64,000 nucleotides of DNA. Source: Ligustrum vulgare. Lineage: Eukaryota; Streptophyta; Magnoliopsida; Lamiales; Oleaceae. A program made the position numbers and the translations under genes. Below, piece after piece: positions 46,972 through 58,504 of the stretch (its first letter is position 1; every line of letters begins with the position of its first letter). The stretch lies in assembly GCA_963555705.1 (NCBI GenBank), contig OY743179.1:22328692-22392691 (forward strand), written 5' to 3'. The notes below the pieces were generated by a model. The model saw nothing but the letters and a program-made list of their open reading frames with translations, made no database searches and was not told where the DNA came from.

Positions 46972-49601
46972 TGAAGCGACCAAGAATTTTCGTGATCAAA
47001 TTTCAATAAATATTTTTATGTGTCGCTACGACTTTACCCATTTATTTTTAAATACATTTTTCGTCTAGCCATTTATAAGTGAATTTTAAGTTATTTTAAT
47101 AATAGTCAAATTTCAAATTTTATTAAGAATATTCCAATGCCACCATTTTTTTAAAATCTTAAGTCCAAGCTTTAAATTATTTTTAAATCCAAATTTTAAA
47201 ATTTACTTTAGATCCAAACTATTTCAATCCAACTAATTCCACATGTTTTTTTTTTTCTTCTTCTTTCCCATAAGTTTACCTTCCAAACCTCAAGCATTCC
47301 ATCCATGGATTTTTAACGATTTCCAAATAATTCTTTCCCCTCTCACGCCATAACAAATTGGTATATCACTTCAATCATTCCCAACTCGTATACCATTTTT
47401 GCATCCCCAAATTCCCTACCTCAACTCCCTCAATCAACAATTGCATTCTTGCATTTTTTCTCCTATAATCTTTCCCAAATCAAAAAGCTGTCAAATTTAA
47501 TATACATCCAAGATTATATACTCAATCACAACTCACGTTCAAAAACATAAAGTATTCACAGCAAATCCATTTTGGTATGGATCCCTTCCCCAACATCATT
47601 CTTACATAGCACAAGCACCCCCTAAAACCTTAGCTAAACAACATTTACACAATCTGCAAAACTCCAACTTCACAATCAACACCCAAACCGGAATGAAGCC
47701 AAACGAACCATCATCACCAACTACAACTGCAAACGCATACACACACAATCTGCCATAGCTCATTCATGAATCAACAGCCATCTTTAAATTCAAACAATGA
47801 ATTGAAGGAGATTAAGAATTTCAAAACAGTGCTTCATACACAACCGATACCTCAAACCTCAAAACGTGTAACCAAACTCAAGAAATTCACCTTCTAGACA
47901 CTGTTGAAACCACACACACCATTGCAAGCTCCCCTGCCCACTGCCACAATTCAGAACACACCAACCATCTCCATCATCAAGCCACCACCAAATCGATTCA
48001 AACTACCCCCTGCCCACTCGAATCGTAATAATAACATCACCACCTCAAACCACCGCATCGAAATTCACTGCCACCTCCATTAGCGACCACTGCGCCAGTT
48101 TCAAAATCAATCCCCACTGCACACAAACCCCCTCCATCCCCACGCCAAACGCCGGTGGTAACTCCCAACCGGACATCACCTCCACCTCCTACTTCCTGAC
48201 CTCTAATCCAAATCATTTTCTCCCCAAATCAAACCCACAATTTAAAAATAAACATAACCCATACACTTACCTCAATCATCACATGAATATCACCGAAAAA
48301 CTCCCAAAAATCTGAGCCTCCAAGCCTCGGTTGGCCTTCGTTTCCGCACACAAAAACCACCTCCGTCGCCGCCAAGTGATGGCGGCAGCACCGCACCAAC
48401 TCGCCGGCGCAAGAGCGCCTGCATCCTGACCGGTGGATGACTTCGGTCGGAGGGGAAATCGTTGCCCCTCCTCTCCAGGCTCTCTCTCTCTCTAACGAGT
48501 TTAGTGAGAGAGAGAGAGAGTTGAGAGATAGATACATATATTTTTTGATATATTTTTGAAAATTTACCAATTTAGTCCTTCATGTTTCAAAATCATTTAA
48601 TTCAGTCCAAATATCTTTAATTCCATTCCCAAGTTTTAAAAGTTATTATTTTAAGCCCTGCAGCTTTTAAAATATTTTAGTCATCCCTTGTATTTTTTAG
48701 AAAAGTTGTAATTCAGCCCTTAGTTTTAAAATTCGTGATTTAGTCCCCAAGATCTCTAAAAATTCTGTTTTAGCCAAACTCTTTTCAAACCATTTATTTT
48801 GAATTTTCAATTCAACCCCTAAGCTTTTATTCTCATCTTAAAACTTCAAATCCCAAAATACTAATTTTAATTTTAATTTATTTATTGTTAGGGCTAGACG
48901 AGGCGCGAGAACATTAGAAAGTATTTATTCCCGTTTGCTCAATACTCGAGAAATTAAGGTAGACTCACCCCCACTAATTAGTTTAAATTATAATTTACAT
49001 GTCTTATGTGAATTTACGTGATTTATATACTTTGATGCATGAGACGAGACGAGAATATGTTCTATGAGATAAGATGAGAAATGATGTTATGCATAACTTA
49101 CATACTTTAAATGCATGAGACGAGACTACCCACACCCTATGATTTTTAAAGAGCATTTGATTTTATTAAAATAGCCTATGATGATGATGATGATAATGTC
49201 ACTGTACAATTTCATAAATATGTGTTAAATTATTCTGTAAATTAATTATTGGAGATGAGTCTACTGAGTATTTCTTTCGAAATGCTCATTCCAGTTTTAA
49301 CAGCTTTTGCAGATCTCGGAAATGGCGGCGAATGAATGGGAAGCGTTGGCAAAAAATTAAATAAATGATGATGTTATTAGACAATTTTATGAATGTTACT
49401 TGTTAAATTATTTATCGTTAATTTCATTTAAATATTTGAGACACAAGTTTTATGAATCATTCTATAGTTAAATTAATCAAATTTTCGCTGAAGGTTTCAA
49501 ATAATGAATGTGACGTTTTGAATTAAATTTATTTTCCGCAATAAAATCAGTTTTAAAGGAAGATGTGGCGTCCGAAGCTCCAATGAATTCGGGGCATTAC
49601 A
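46972..49601 (+). repeat. 5' LTR of the LARD-like gypsy element
   Basis: Opens TGAAGCGACCAAG (TGTAGCGACC in the 3' copy) and closes GGGGCATTACA. Layout: inverted GCGAC / GTCGC words in the first 60 bases; AT-rich zone; a CCA- and ACC-rich zone (47880-48340); a GC-rich CCGCCGCC patch with (CT)n and (GA)n (48360-48525); a TTTAGTCC-type periodic zone (48560-48830); then AAATTAAGGTAGACTC (splice-donor-like at 48959) and CAGCTTTTGCAG (acceptor-like at 49312). The frames in it are low complexity and are not conserved between the two LTRs. Confidence 0.9.
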
Positions 49602-51949
49602 GCGTGGTATCAGAGCGGGTCTACGTTTCTGTAGACTTGCAAATTTTGAAAAGATAATTTTTTTTAAAAAAATAATAATAAATTACGTTTTGACGACTTT
49701 TTCCACTGCCACGTTCGCTCCACCAACTTCGAAGGTAAATGATTTTATCATGAAGTTTATGTTATGATGATTTCGGATACATAAGAAATGAAGTATTTTG
49801 AGAATTTGATGAGAAAGAATGAGAAACTTTTGTATCCGAAATAAGAAAGAAAAAAAAACGAGTTTGAGCATAATTTGAAAGGGTTTTTAAATATTTTTAC
49901 GTCATCGTAATTTTAACTAAGAGAAATGGATAAACCCCGCCTAATTGGACTTTGCATAATTGGTTTTGGATATGGCACCTTTCGCAAGAAGTCAACCGAG
50001 GAATTTAGATCTAGTATATGCTCCTATCAAAGGATATCAGACTATGTACGTAGATATTGCATCAGACGAAAATGGTTACTTTATATTTGTCATGATTGGT
50101 GATTATAACTCTAATTTTTTTGGGGGGGAAAATAGTGATTTAATTGGAATTTGGAAACTAAGTCATATTCTATTTCATGATTTAATTAGGTGACTCGATG
50201 TTAAATCTACCCTCCAAGTATAAAGGGGTCAAGTTATAGCCTAGCAATAATCCAGGGTCATTCTTCCTAGGGATTTTATTGGTATCGTAATATTTGCTAA
50301 ATTCGAAACTTAAACTATGATTTCAATTGTGTTAAAACGAATTTGAAGGGAATATAATTAAATTGCAATGAAAGGGAAATTTGAGTGGAGTTATTCTTTC
50401 GCTATCAATTGGGTTTCTCAAATAAGATTGATGTGAATTTCTTGAGATCGATAAAATTTAAACATATTAGTAAGAAAATTAAATCAATTTATTCTACAGC
50501 ATTCTGTCGAGCATGTTGTGTGCATATTCAATACATACCACATCAGCGACATTAATCCAAGTAAAATAATTTGAAACTTTAAAACAATCGTTAATTATTA
50601 TCAATCACAAGAATTCATCCATAACGAATTTAAACATATCCATTGAAGCTAAGAATAACTCCCCTCAAATAAAACTTAGCCGAACATAATTAAATTAATG
50701 AAATAAAAATCAAGTAAACACTTAACCATTACTCGAACAAAATTCAAATTCGGAAATAAAATTTCACTAACTAAAATATATCTAAAATCAAACTAGCATC
50801 AATAATCTAAATGTATGTGGACTAACAATCAAAATAATTGAGAATCTAAACAAAATGCAATAAGTCAAACTAGAATGAATAATCAAAACAGAGGCTGGTG
50901 CTGGCGAGGTTGCTGATGGCGAGGCTGGTGCTGGCGAGGTTGCTGCTGGCGAGGCTGCTGAGGGAGATGAAGGAAGACAGAGGATGGGGCAAGTTGCAGC
51001 TGAAGGTTATTGATGGAGGTAGAGGCCGAATGAAGTGGGTGAAGGAGATGCGGCTGTGAAATATGGAAGTGGACTGGTTTCAGGCTGTTGGAAGGAGGTT
51101 TGGTGCGGCTGTAGTCAGGACAGAGAGGAGAGAGGTGGCGGCTGTGGGAGTTGAGAGGGAGGTTGGCTGCTGGTTGAGGGTTAGAGACAGAAGACAGCCT
51201 GTGTGAGAAGATGACAGAGGATGGGTGATGGCGACTGGTTTTAGGCTGGAATAGGAGAGAGACGTGAGGGAGAGGTGAAGTGGCTGGTTTGCTATAGAGA
51301 CAAAGATAGAGACAGATAATGGATTGGGGAAGGAAGGTGAAGTTGTGGAGGAAATGAAGGTGGCTGCCGTCTCAGTGATAGAGCTGGTGTGAGTGGTTGA
51401 TCGTTCCATCTGGGAAGAGAGAAGACAGACCTAATGCAATTTTTTTGGGCTGGGTTTTTATTCATTTTTGGCCTTTTCAGGTCAATTAAATTTTAGTTGA
51501 AATTTTCGAACCTGTACCTGCAATTAAATAAATGAAATTATTAGCAAATAAAATCAATTTAGAATTAAAGAAATAAAATCGAATCTTTTATAAGTTTCAC
51601 TCTAAATGACAAAATTTATATCCCAAAATTATATATTTTCATTTATTTATTTCTTTAAAATAAGTAAAATTGGACAATAATCATTAGGCTATGTTACACA
51701 TACGTCAGAGATTTAATTTTGGGATTAGATATGAAGTTGAAGCTTATAGTAGCAAGAAAAAAGAATTGAATTTTGAGTTTTTGATAATATAGTGATGCTT
51801 AGACTTATTATTGGGTTACGTTTTGTCTTCTTGCTTAAGCATATGATTGAGATTTGGATAAAAGGATTTAAATTTTTTTTTTTTTTTGCCCAAGTGTTTC
51901 TCTATAGGGAGTAACTATACTACTTAACAAGTTGACAATAAAGAATAAA

Positions 51950-52170
51950 TGCCCACCGACAATATTTATGGATTTGATGAATCGAGTTTTCCAACATTAT
52001 TTGGACATGTTTTCATTGTATTCATGGACGATATTTTGGTTATCCTAGAGATAGTAAACAATATGACGAACATTTGAGGATTTTGTTGGAAACACTTCGA
52101 GATTTTAAAAAGGGAATTTTGGTTGACCCATGAACAATGAGGAAATATTATTTTTCAAGTATAAGATGGT
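51950..52170 (+). pseudogene. Gypsy reverse transcriptase fragment
   Basis: Two frames give adjoining pieces of the gypsy RT core: IFMDLMNRVFQHYLDMF, then, after a shift, VFIVFMDDILV (the catalytic x-x-DD motif as FMDD near 52022-52033). EHLRILLETLRDF follows near 52070-52105. This is the order expected for plant Ty3/gypsy RT. Flanking RT, RNase H and integrase are not recognisable, so it is a short relic. Confidence 0.72.
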
Positions 52171-52754
52171 TGAGAGTTATTGGTTGATTATTTACATTGC
52201 GGCTTAGGTAAGCATGTTTACTACAAGAGTGAAATCTTGAATAGGGTATTGATTTGGAGTTAAAGTTTTGATAATTTTGGAGATTGTTGTTTATAAACAT
52301 CCTGATTGGTGAAGTGTGCAATCGATTATGTATCAATGTATATGTGGAGTTATATGATCGTTTGAGGTATACATAGGAAATACCAAGTTATATATTGCAG
52401 GAAATGTTGTGCATTCGGGAGCAGAATCTTAGTTACTTGGGAGCAAATTGTTTATTAATATTATTTGAATTTTGTGATACGTTTTGGTGACGTGTATAGG
52501 AAGATGTTAGGGATCAAGATGATGCATAAATGTATTATATGAATAGATTCTCGTATACAATAAGCTGATGATATTATGTTGATTTGTGGATAACATGTCA
52601 TTAGGCATATTACACGGAAGAATATTCATGTGATTTCTAATGTTACAATTGATTTTGGGTTATTCGGTATAAGAGGTTTGAGAAGATGAGGATAGACTTC
52701 ATAATAATTAATTATTATGGTGTGATATGATTTCTTAAAGAAATAGTAGAGATT

Positions 52755-53125
52755 AATAAGGAGGTTTCTCTGGTCAAAGTCCAATGGGGTAGACATGTAG
52801 TGCTGAAACTACTTGAGAAAAGAAAGAAGAAAGAAGTCTGACTTAATACCCAGATATATTTAGATTAAGAAAGTTTAAAATTTCGAGGACAAAATTATTT
52901 TAAGTGGAGAAGGTTGTAGCGATCGAGAAATTTTCAAACTTAAAAGACTTGTTTTCCAAACATGTCGCTACAACTCTCCAACCTCAACGATTATTATTCA
53001 AAAGCAGCGCTCTCGTCTAATCATATTAACTATTTCAAGATTTTAAGAAAGAAATTTAAATTCATTCAAATCTTTAAGTCTAAATTTCAATTTTCAAAAT
53101 TTCCCAGTTCATTATTTATATTTTC
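52755..53125 (+). repeat. Duplicated pol tail, polypurine tract and U3 start
   Basis: 52755-52870 encodes a decayed gypsy polyprotein end (EVSLVKVQWGRH). Then AATTTCGAGGACAAAATTAT and, at 52915, a diverged LTR start TGTAGCGATCGAG running about 210 bases. After it the pol tail (CCAATGGAGGAGACATG) and the polypurine region (AATTTCGAGGACGAAATTAT) appear again at 53130-53241 before the true 3' LTR. The first set is more diverged, so two related element ends are joined. Confidence 0.7.
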
Positions 53126-53241
53126 TTTAAGTCCAATGGAGGAGACATGATATTAATGAAATTACCAGAGAAAAGAATCCAAATATTTTGAATCAAGAAA
53201 GTTTAAATTTCGAGGACGAAATTATTTTAAGGTGATAGGGT

Positions 53242-55883
53242 TGTAGCGACCAAGAATTTTCGTGACCAATTTTCAATAAATATTTTTATGTGTCGCTACG
53301 ACTTTGCCCATTTATTTTTAAACACATTTTTCGTCTAGCCATTTATAAGTGAAATTTAAGTTATTTTAATCATAGTCAAATTCCAAATTTTATTAAGAAT
53401 ATTCCAATGTCACCATTTTTTTAAAATCTTAAGTCCAAGCTTTAAATTATTTTTAAATCCAAATTTTAAAATTTACTTTAGATCCAAACTATTTCAATCC
53501 AACTAATTCCACATGTTTTTTTTCCTTCTTCTTTCCCATAAGTTTACCTTCCAAACCTCAAGCTTTCCATCCATGAATTTTTACCAATTTCCAAATAATT
53601 CTTTCCCCTCTCACGCCATAACAAATTGGTATATCCTTTCAATCATTCCCATCTCATAAACCATTTTTGCATCCCCAAATTCTCTCCCTCAACTCCCTCA
53701 ATCAACAATTGCATTCTTGCATTTTTTTTCTCCTATAATCTTTCCCAAATCAAAAAGCTGTCAAATTTAATATACATCCAAGATTATATACTCCATCACA
53801 ACTCACGTTCAAAAACATAAAACATTCACAGCAAATCCATTTTGGTATGCATCCCTTCCCCAACATCATTCTTGCATAGCACAAGCACCCCCTCAAACCT
53901 TAGCCAAACAACATTTACACAATCTGCACAACTCCAACTTCACAATCAACACCCAAACCGGAATGAAGCCAAACGAACCATCATCACCAACTACAACTGC
54001 AAACGCATACACACACAATCTGCCATAGCTCATTCATGAATCAACAGCCATCTTTCAATTCAAACAATAAAATTGAAGGAGATTAAGAATTTCAAAACAG
54101 TGCCTCATACACAACCGATACCTCAAACCTCAAAACGTGTAACCAAACTCAAGAAATTCACCTTCTAGCCACTGTTGAAACCACACACACCATCGCAACC
54201 TCCCCTGCCCACTGCCACAATTCAGAACACACCAACCATCTCCATCATCAAGCCACCACCAATTCGATTCAAACAACCCCCTGCCACTCGAATCGTAATA
54301 ATAACATCACCACCTCAAACCACCACATCGAAATTCACTGCCACCTCCATAAGCGACCACTGCGCCAGTTTCAAAATCAATCCCCACTGTACACAAACCC
54401 CCTCCATCCCCACGCCAAACGCCGGTGGTAACTCCCAACCGGACATCACCTCCACCTCCTACTGCTTGACCTCTAATCCAAATCATTTTCTCCCCAAATC
54501 AAACCCAAAATTTAAAAATAAACATAACCCATACACTTACCTCAATCATCACATGAATATCACCGAAAAACTCCCCAAAATCCGAGCCTCCAAGCCTCGG
54601 TTGGCCTTCGTTTCCGCACACAAAAACCACCTCCGTCGCCACCAAGTGATGGCGGCAGCACCGCACCGCACCAACTCGCCGGCGCAAGAGCGCCTGCATC
54701 CTGACCGGCAGATGACTTCGGTCGGAGGGGAAATCGTTGCCCCTCCTCTCCAGGCTCTCTCTCTCTCTCTCTCTCTCTCTCTAACGAGTTTAGTGTGTGA
54801 GAGAGAGTTGAGAGATAGATACATATATATTTTAATATATTTTTGAAAATTTACCAATTTAGTCCTTCATGTTTCAAAATCATTTAATTCAATCCAAATA
54901 TTTTTAATTTCATTCCCAAGTTTTAAAAGTCATTATTTTAAGCCCCTGCAGCTTTTAAAATATTTTAGTCATCCCTTGTATTTTTTAGAAAAGTTGTAAT
55001 TCAGCCCTTAGTTTTAAAATTCGTGATTCAATCCCCAATATCTCTGAAAATTCTGTTTTAGTCAAACTCTTTTCAAACCAATTATTTTGGATTTTCAATT
55101 CAACCCCTAAGCTTTTATTCTCATCTTAAAACTTTAAATCCCAAAATACTAATTTTAATTTATTTATTGTTAGGGCTAGACGAGGCGCGAGAACATCAGA
55201 AAGTATTTATTCCCGTTTGCTCAATACTCGAGAAATTAAGGTAGACTCACCCCCACAAATTGGTTTAAATTATAATTTACATGTCTTGTGTGAATTTACG
55301 TGATTTATATGCTTTGATGCATGAGACGAGACGAGAATATCTTCTATGAGATAAGATGAGAAATGATGTTATGCATAACTTACATGCTTTAAATGCATGA
55401 GACGAGACTACCCACACCCTATGATTTTTAAAGAGCCTTTGATTTTATTAAAATAGCCTATGATGATGATGATGATGATGTCACTGTACAATTTCATAAA
55501 TATGTGTTAAATTATTCTGTAAATTAATTATTGGCGATGAGTCTACTGAGTATTTCTTTCGAAATGCTCATTCCAGTTTTAACAGCTTTTACAGGTCTCG
55601 AAAATGGCAGCGAATGAATGGGCAGCGTTGGCAAAAAATTAAATAAATGATGATGTTATTAGACAATTTTATGAATGTTACTTGTTAAATTATTTATCGT
55701 TAATTTCATTTAAATAATTGAGACACAAGTTTTATGAATTATTCTATATTTAAATTAATCAAATTTTCGCTGAAGGCTTCAAATAATGAATGTGACGTTT
55801 TGAATTAAATTTATTTTCCACAATAAAATCAGATTTAAAGGACGACGTGACGTCCTGAGCTCCACAGAATTCGGGGCGTTACA
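53242..55883 (+). repeat. 3' LTR of the LARD-like gypsy element
   Basis: Opens TGTAGCGACCAAG and closes GGGGCGTTACA. Same layout as the 5' LTR, with the donor-like GT at 55241 and the acceptor-like ACAG ending at 55594. The CT repeat is longer here (54754-54781). A 223-codon open frame at 54175-54846 exists only in this copy; the 5' LTR has a stop at the equivalent place, and the composition is Pro/Thr/Ser-rich, so it is not called a gene. Confidence 0.9.
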
Positions 55884-55889
55884 CTTATA

Positions 55890-56154
55890 CTCCATCATTC
55901 CCACAAAGATAGACTTTTTTTCCTTTTTTATTTGTTCTAAAAAGAAAGGTCACTTTCCCTTTTGAGATTATATTAATGTCTTTATTTTCTAATATATACC
56001 TATTTAATATGCATTATTGTCAACAAATATGAACAACTTATTATTTAATGTAGGGGTATATTAGATAGAATGTAGGTAAATTTTTAGTTTCAAATTATAT
56101 TTTCTTAATCCGTGTGAAATTAGAAGTAAGTTTATCTTTGTGGGACGGAGGAAG
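55890..56154. mobile_element. Stowaway-type (Tc1/mariner) MITE, 265 bp
   Basis: Ends CTCCATCATTCCCACAAAG and, inverted, CTTCCTCCGTCCCACAAAG, about 20 of 25 terminal bases shared, with a TA target duplication (55888-55889, 56155-56156). CTCCCTCCGTCCCA-like ends define Stowaway MITEs. The LARD-like element inserted immediately beside it: its CTTAT target duplication overlaps this element's flanking TA. Confidence 0.85.
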
Positions 56155-56156
56155 TA

Positions 56157-56651
56157 TAATATTATGTCGAGATTGAATTCAATCAATCTAATAATTTCTC
56201 TTAATGTAAATATTTTGAGTTCATATAATTTAAAAGTTTCCGAAACTGACATTAAACTTTAAAATTGACTCAATAAAAACAATTGTACGTAAGTTGGTGT
56301 CATGCTACCTCAATTAAATAAATATGCTAAAGAATTGCGAAATAACCTTGTTTCTTGTAACATTTTGTCAACAATAAAATTAATTAAAATTATTTTTTTT
56401 TCAAAATTTATTTTTATTAGTGGATGTTAGTCTAGAATATGTGTGTGTATGTATACATTGTGTGGCTGGCCCAAGTATATCTCCAAGTGATGAAATGAGG
56501 AGGTGGAAAGTCTTCAATATAACTTGTAATTGCCGTGAGCAAGGATTCAACTCCCGAAATATGAATGGAGTCCTTGGTAAGCAAAGTTAAAAGTCAAGCT
56601 TTCCACACTGCACTATTGATGATTTGATGGCATATTCTACAATTTATCTCA
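56157..56651. other. Non-coding DNA with a SINE-like repeat
   Basis: About 56516-56640 is related to 60533-60670 (GATTCAACTCC or GTTCGAATCC, then TATG-ATG-AG-CTCCTT, AAG, AGCTTTC and a shared CA-ATTTA end). The rest is AT-rich with no gene. Confidence 0.4.
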
Positions 56652-58006
56652 GGAAAAAATACATAAATAAGGTGATGATAAATGTCAATTTCAAAATTAA
56701 GGTGAAACCTATAGAATTTCAAAAATCAGGTTATAATTAGAAGCAATTAACTTAATTCAATAATTAAAATATTCCATTAATTATATATATTAAAGTCACA
56801 ATACTATATATTTCAAGTCACAAAACACAAGTTTTTAGGTCACAAATTATCTAATATTAGGTCACAAGTTGAACTCATTTTTAGTTCCAATAACACATTT
56901 TTTAACTCACGAACTGATTTCAAGGTCACAAAATATTAACTAATAGAGCCCAACGTATTTTCAGGTCACAAATTATCAAATTATTAGATCACGAATTTTT
57001 TAAGTCACAATTATCAAATTATTAGGTTATATTTACTTGATTTATATGTCACAGCTCATCAATATCAAGTCACATTCTCAAATTATTATTCATTTCCTCA
57101 AGTCACAGCTAAGCTCCATTTTGGCCCCTGTTTCAAATCATTATCAAGTCACCTTCCGCTACTACCACCACGGTGCCATATCGCCGCCATCGCGGCCTCC
57201 ACCGTCAGTAAACCTCCACTCCACAGCTAGATCAAAAGCACCACCACCAGATCAAAGAACTGAAAGAAGTGGAGCACAGCTTCAATGCGCTGTAGAGGGG
57301 CCGCTGCTTCGATGCTTAGATCTAGCAGCGACGCCCCTGCCTCCAGGGGAGTAACGACGTCCGGTTACCTTGAAATTGCCACTGCCAGCGTCGACCTTTT
57401 TGAAACTTTCAGAGAAGCGACGGGTCGGTGCAGAGGTGGTTTCCGGTGATTGTATTGAGAGATGGAATATGGGATAGAGGTGGTAACTGCCTTTCGAAGC
57501 ATTGGTGGAGCCCTAGGGGGGATGTGTGGCCATGGGTGAAAAGGGCAGACGTGGTTGCCATCGAACGACGTGCTGTGGTGGTGTGCGGGGATGATGTGTG
57601 GCCATGGGTGAAAGGGTAGAGGTGGTTGCTGTCGAAGACCTGTTGTGGCGGTGTGCAATGGCACTGTCATTGCTTCCCTTGGTGTGAGGGGATGATGTGT
57701 GGTCATGGGTGAAAGGGAAGAGGTGGTTGTCGTCGAACGACCTACTGTGGTGGTGTGTAGCGGCGGCGCTTCCGATGCTTTCGGTGGTGTGGTTTGGGAA
57801 TGATGATGTAGAGAGAGAACGGGAGGGGGCTGATATATTAGGGTTTGAAATGAGTGAGGTTGGAAGATTTGAGTATTAATTTAAAAAATATAAAAATATT
57901 ATTTTTTATTATTAAAATTTTAAATATCACTTGAGAATTGAAATTATACAAGTTTGACCTCATTTTTGAATTTGATTTTTAAACCAAGTTTGGATGTAAT
58001 TTTCTC
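56652..58006 (-). mobile_element. Mutator-like element 2 with 9-bp target duplication
   Basis: 1355 bp with ends GGAAAAAATACAT and, inverted, GAGAAAATTACAT, flanked by a perfect 9-bp duplication TTTATCTCA (56643-56651, 58007-58015), the Mutator hallmark. It is an opposite-orientation relative of the element at 34820-37420, sharing ATAACCTGATTTTTGAAATT-type ends and repeated GTGACCT words (complement AGGTCAC, 56834-57060). The GC-rich part (57170-57800) includes a three-unit repeat of GATGTGTGGCCATGGGTGAA. No transposase is present. Its right end is 498 bp upstream of the GID1 ATG. Confidence 0.8.
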
Positions 58007-58015
58007 TTTATCTCA

Positions 58016-58233
58016 TTCACCAAGACTTGGAGTTGGGCAAGTGGGCTCCTATCCTAAGGTTTGGCTACACATTAGTATGAATTGTGGGGCCTATCTAAAG
58101 AGTTTATTTTGGCCGCCCCATTTGTCCTGTCTGTCGCCCCCTCTTCTCCGTCGTTCCAACTTCTCATTTTCTCTATCTATCTATATCTATTTGCTGCACC
58201 GCTCCCACTCTTCTACCTCTCTTCTTCCTATTT

Positions 58234-58284
<51 letters not shown>

Positions 58285-58504
58285 GATATATCACTGCATA
58301 TTGTTAAACCTCCTGTCTTTCTTTATTTTCTTCAATAAAAAAGGATAAGAAAGAAGGGTCAATCAACTTATATACTATTGCAGTGGGTAGATGTGTGAGG
58401 AGTATGGGACGTTATGAATAATACTACTCGAAGATTCATCTTTTCCAAGATCAGACTCATCTTTTTTTTAAAGATATAAGGAATCGATTCTTTAACGACC
58501 TGTC
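58016..58504 (+). promoter_or_regulatory. Proximal promoter and pyrimidine-rich 5' leader of GID1
   Basis: A TATA-like CCTATTTATACTC at 58227-58239 leads directly into a 41-base (CT)n tract (58237-58277), followed by CATATATAGATATATC. CT-rich leaders are common in plant genes. The transcription start is inferred, not seen. The upstream boundary is set by the Mutator-like element. Confidence 0.5.

Larger units (their letters stand above)
49602..53241 (+). other. Interior of the LARD-like element, mostly non-coding
   Basis: After the primer-binding site, 49620-50190 has no recognised gag. 50190-51700 differs in style: A-rich, with four near-copies of GAGGCTGGTGCTGGCGAGGT-like words at 50891-50962 and a GA/TG-rich stretch to 51420. 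It could be a separate insertion, but I found no ends. Degenerate gypsy RT lies at 51950-52170, and the pol tail with the polypurine region occurs twice (52755-52914 and 53128-53241). Everything else is AT-rich without motif. Confidence 0.55.
46972..55883 (+). mobile_element. Large gypsy-type non-autonomous LTR element (LARD-like)
   Basis: 8.9 kb, with LTRs of 2630 bp (46972-49601) and 2642 bp (53242-55883) and a 5-bp target duplication CTTAT (46967-46971, 55884-55888). The primer-binding site is TGGTATCAGAGCG (49605-49617), and the polypurine region AATTTCGAGGACGAAATTAT precedes the 3' LTR. The 3.6-kb interior has only scraps of gypsy pol. I counted 9 differences in the first 265 or so aligned LTR bases (about 96.6%). 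Very long LTRs around a non-coding interior fit the LARD class of elements that move in trans. A solo LTR of the same family lies at 24410-26709. Confidence 0.92.

Noticed and set aside
48229..48570. Antisense frames in both gypsy LTRs (also 54549-54857)
   Set aside because: They are conserved only because the LTRs are copies of each other. They contain GA-repeat translation (alternating Arg and Glu) and no motif.
49960..50193. 77-codon frame in the LARD interior
   Set aside because: No gag or other domain could be recognised, and it runs into a poly-G/T tract.
54175..54846. 223-codon open frame in the 3' gypsy LTR
   Set aside because: The composition is Pro/Thr/Ser-rich from CCA repeats, the matching part of the 5' LTR has a stop (TGA near 48315), and no domain is present.
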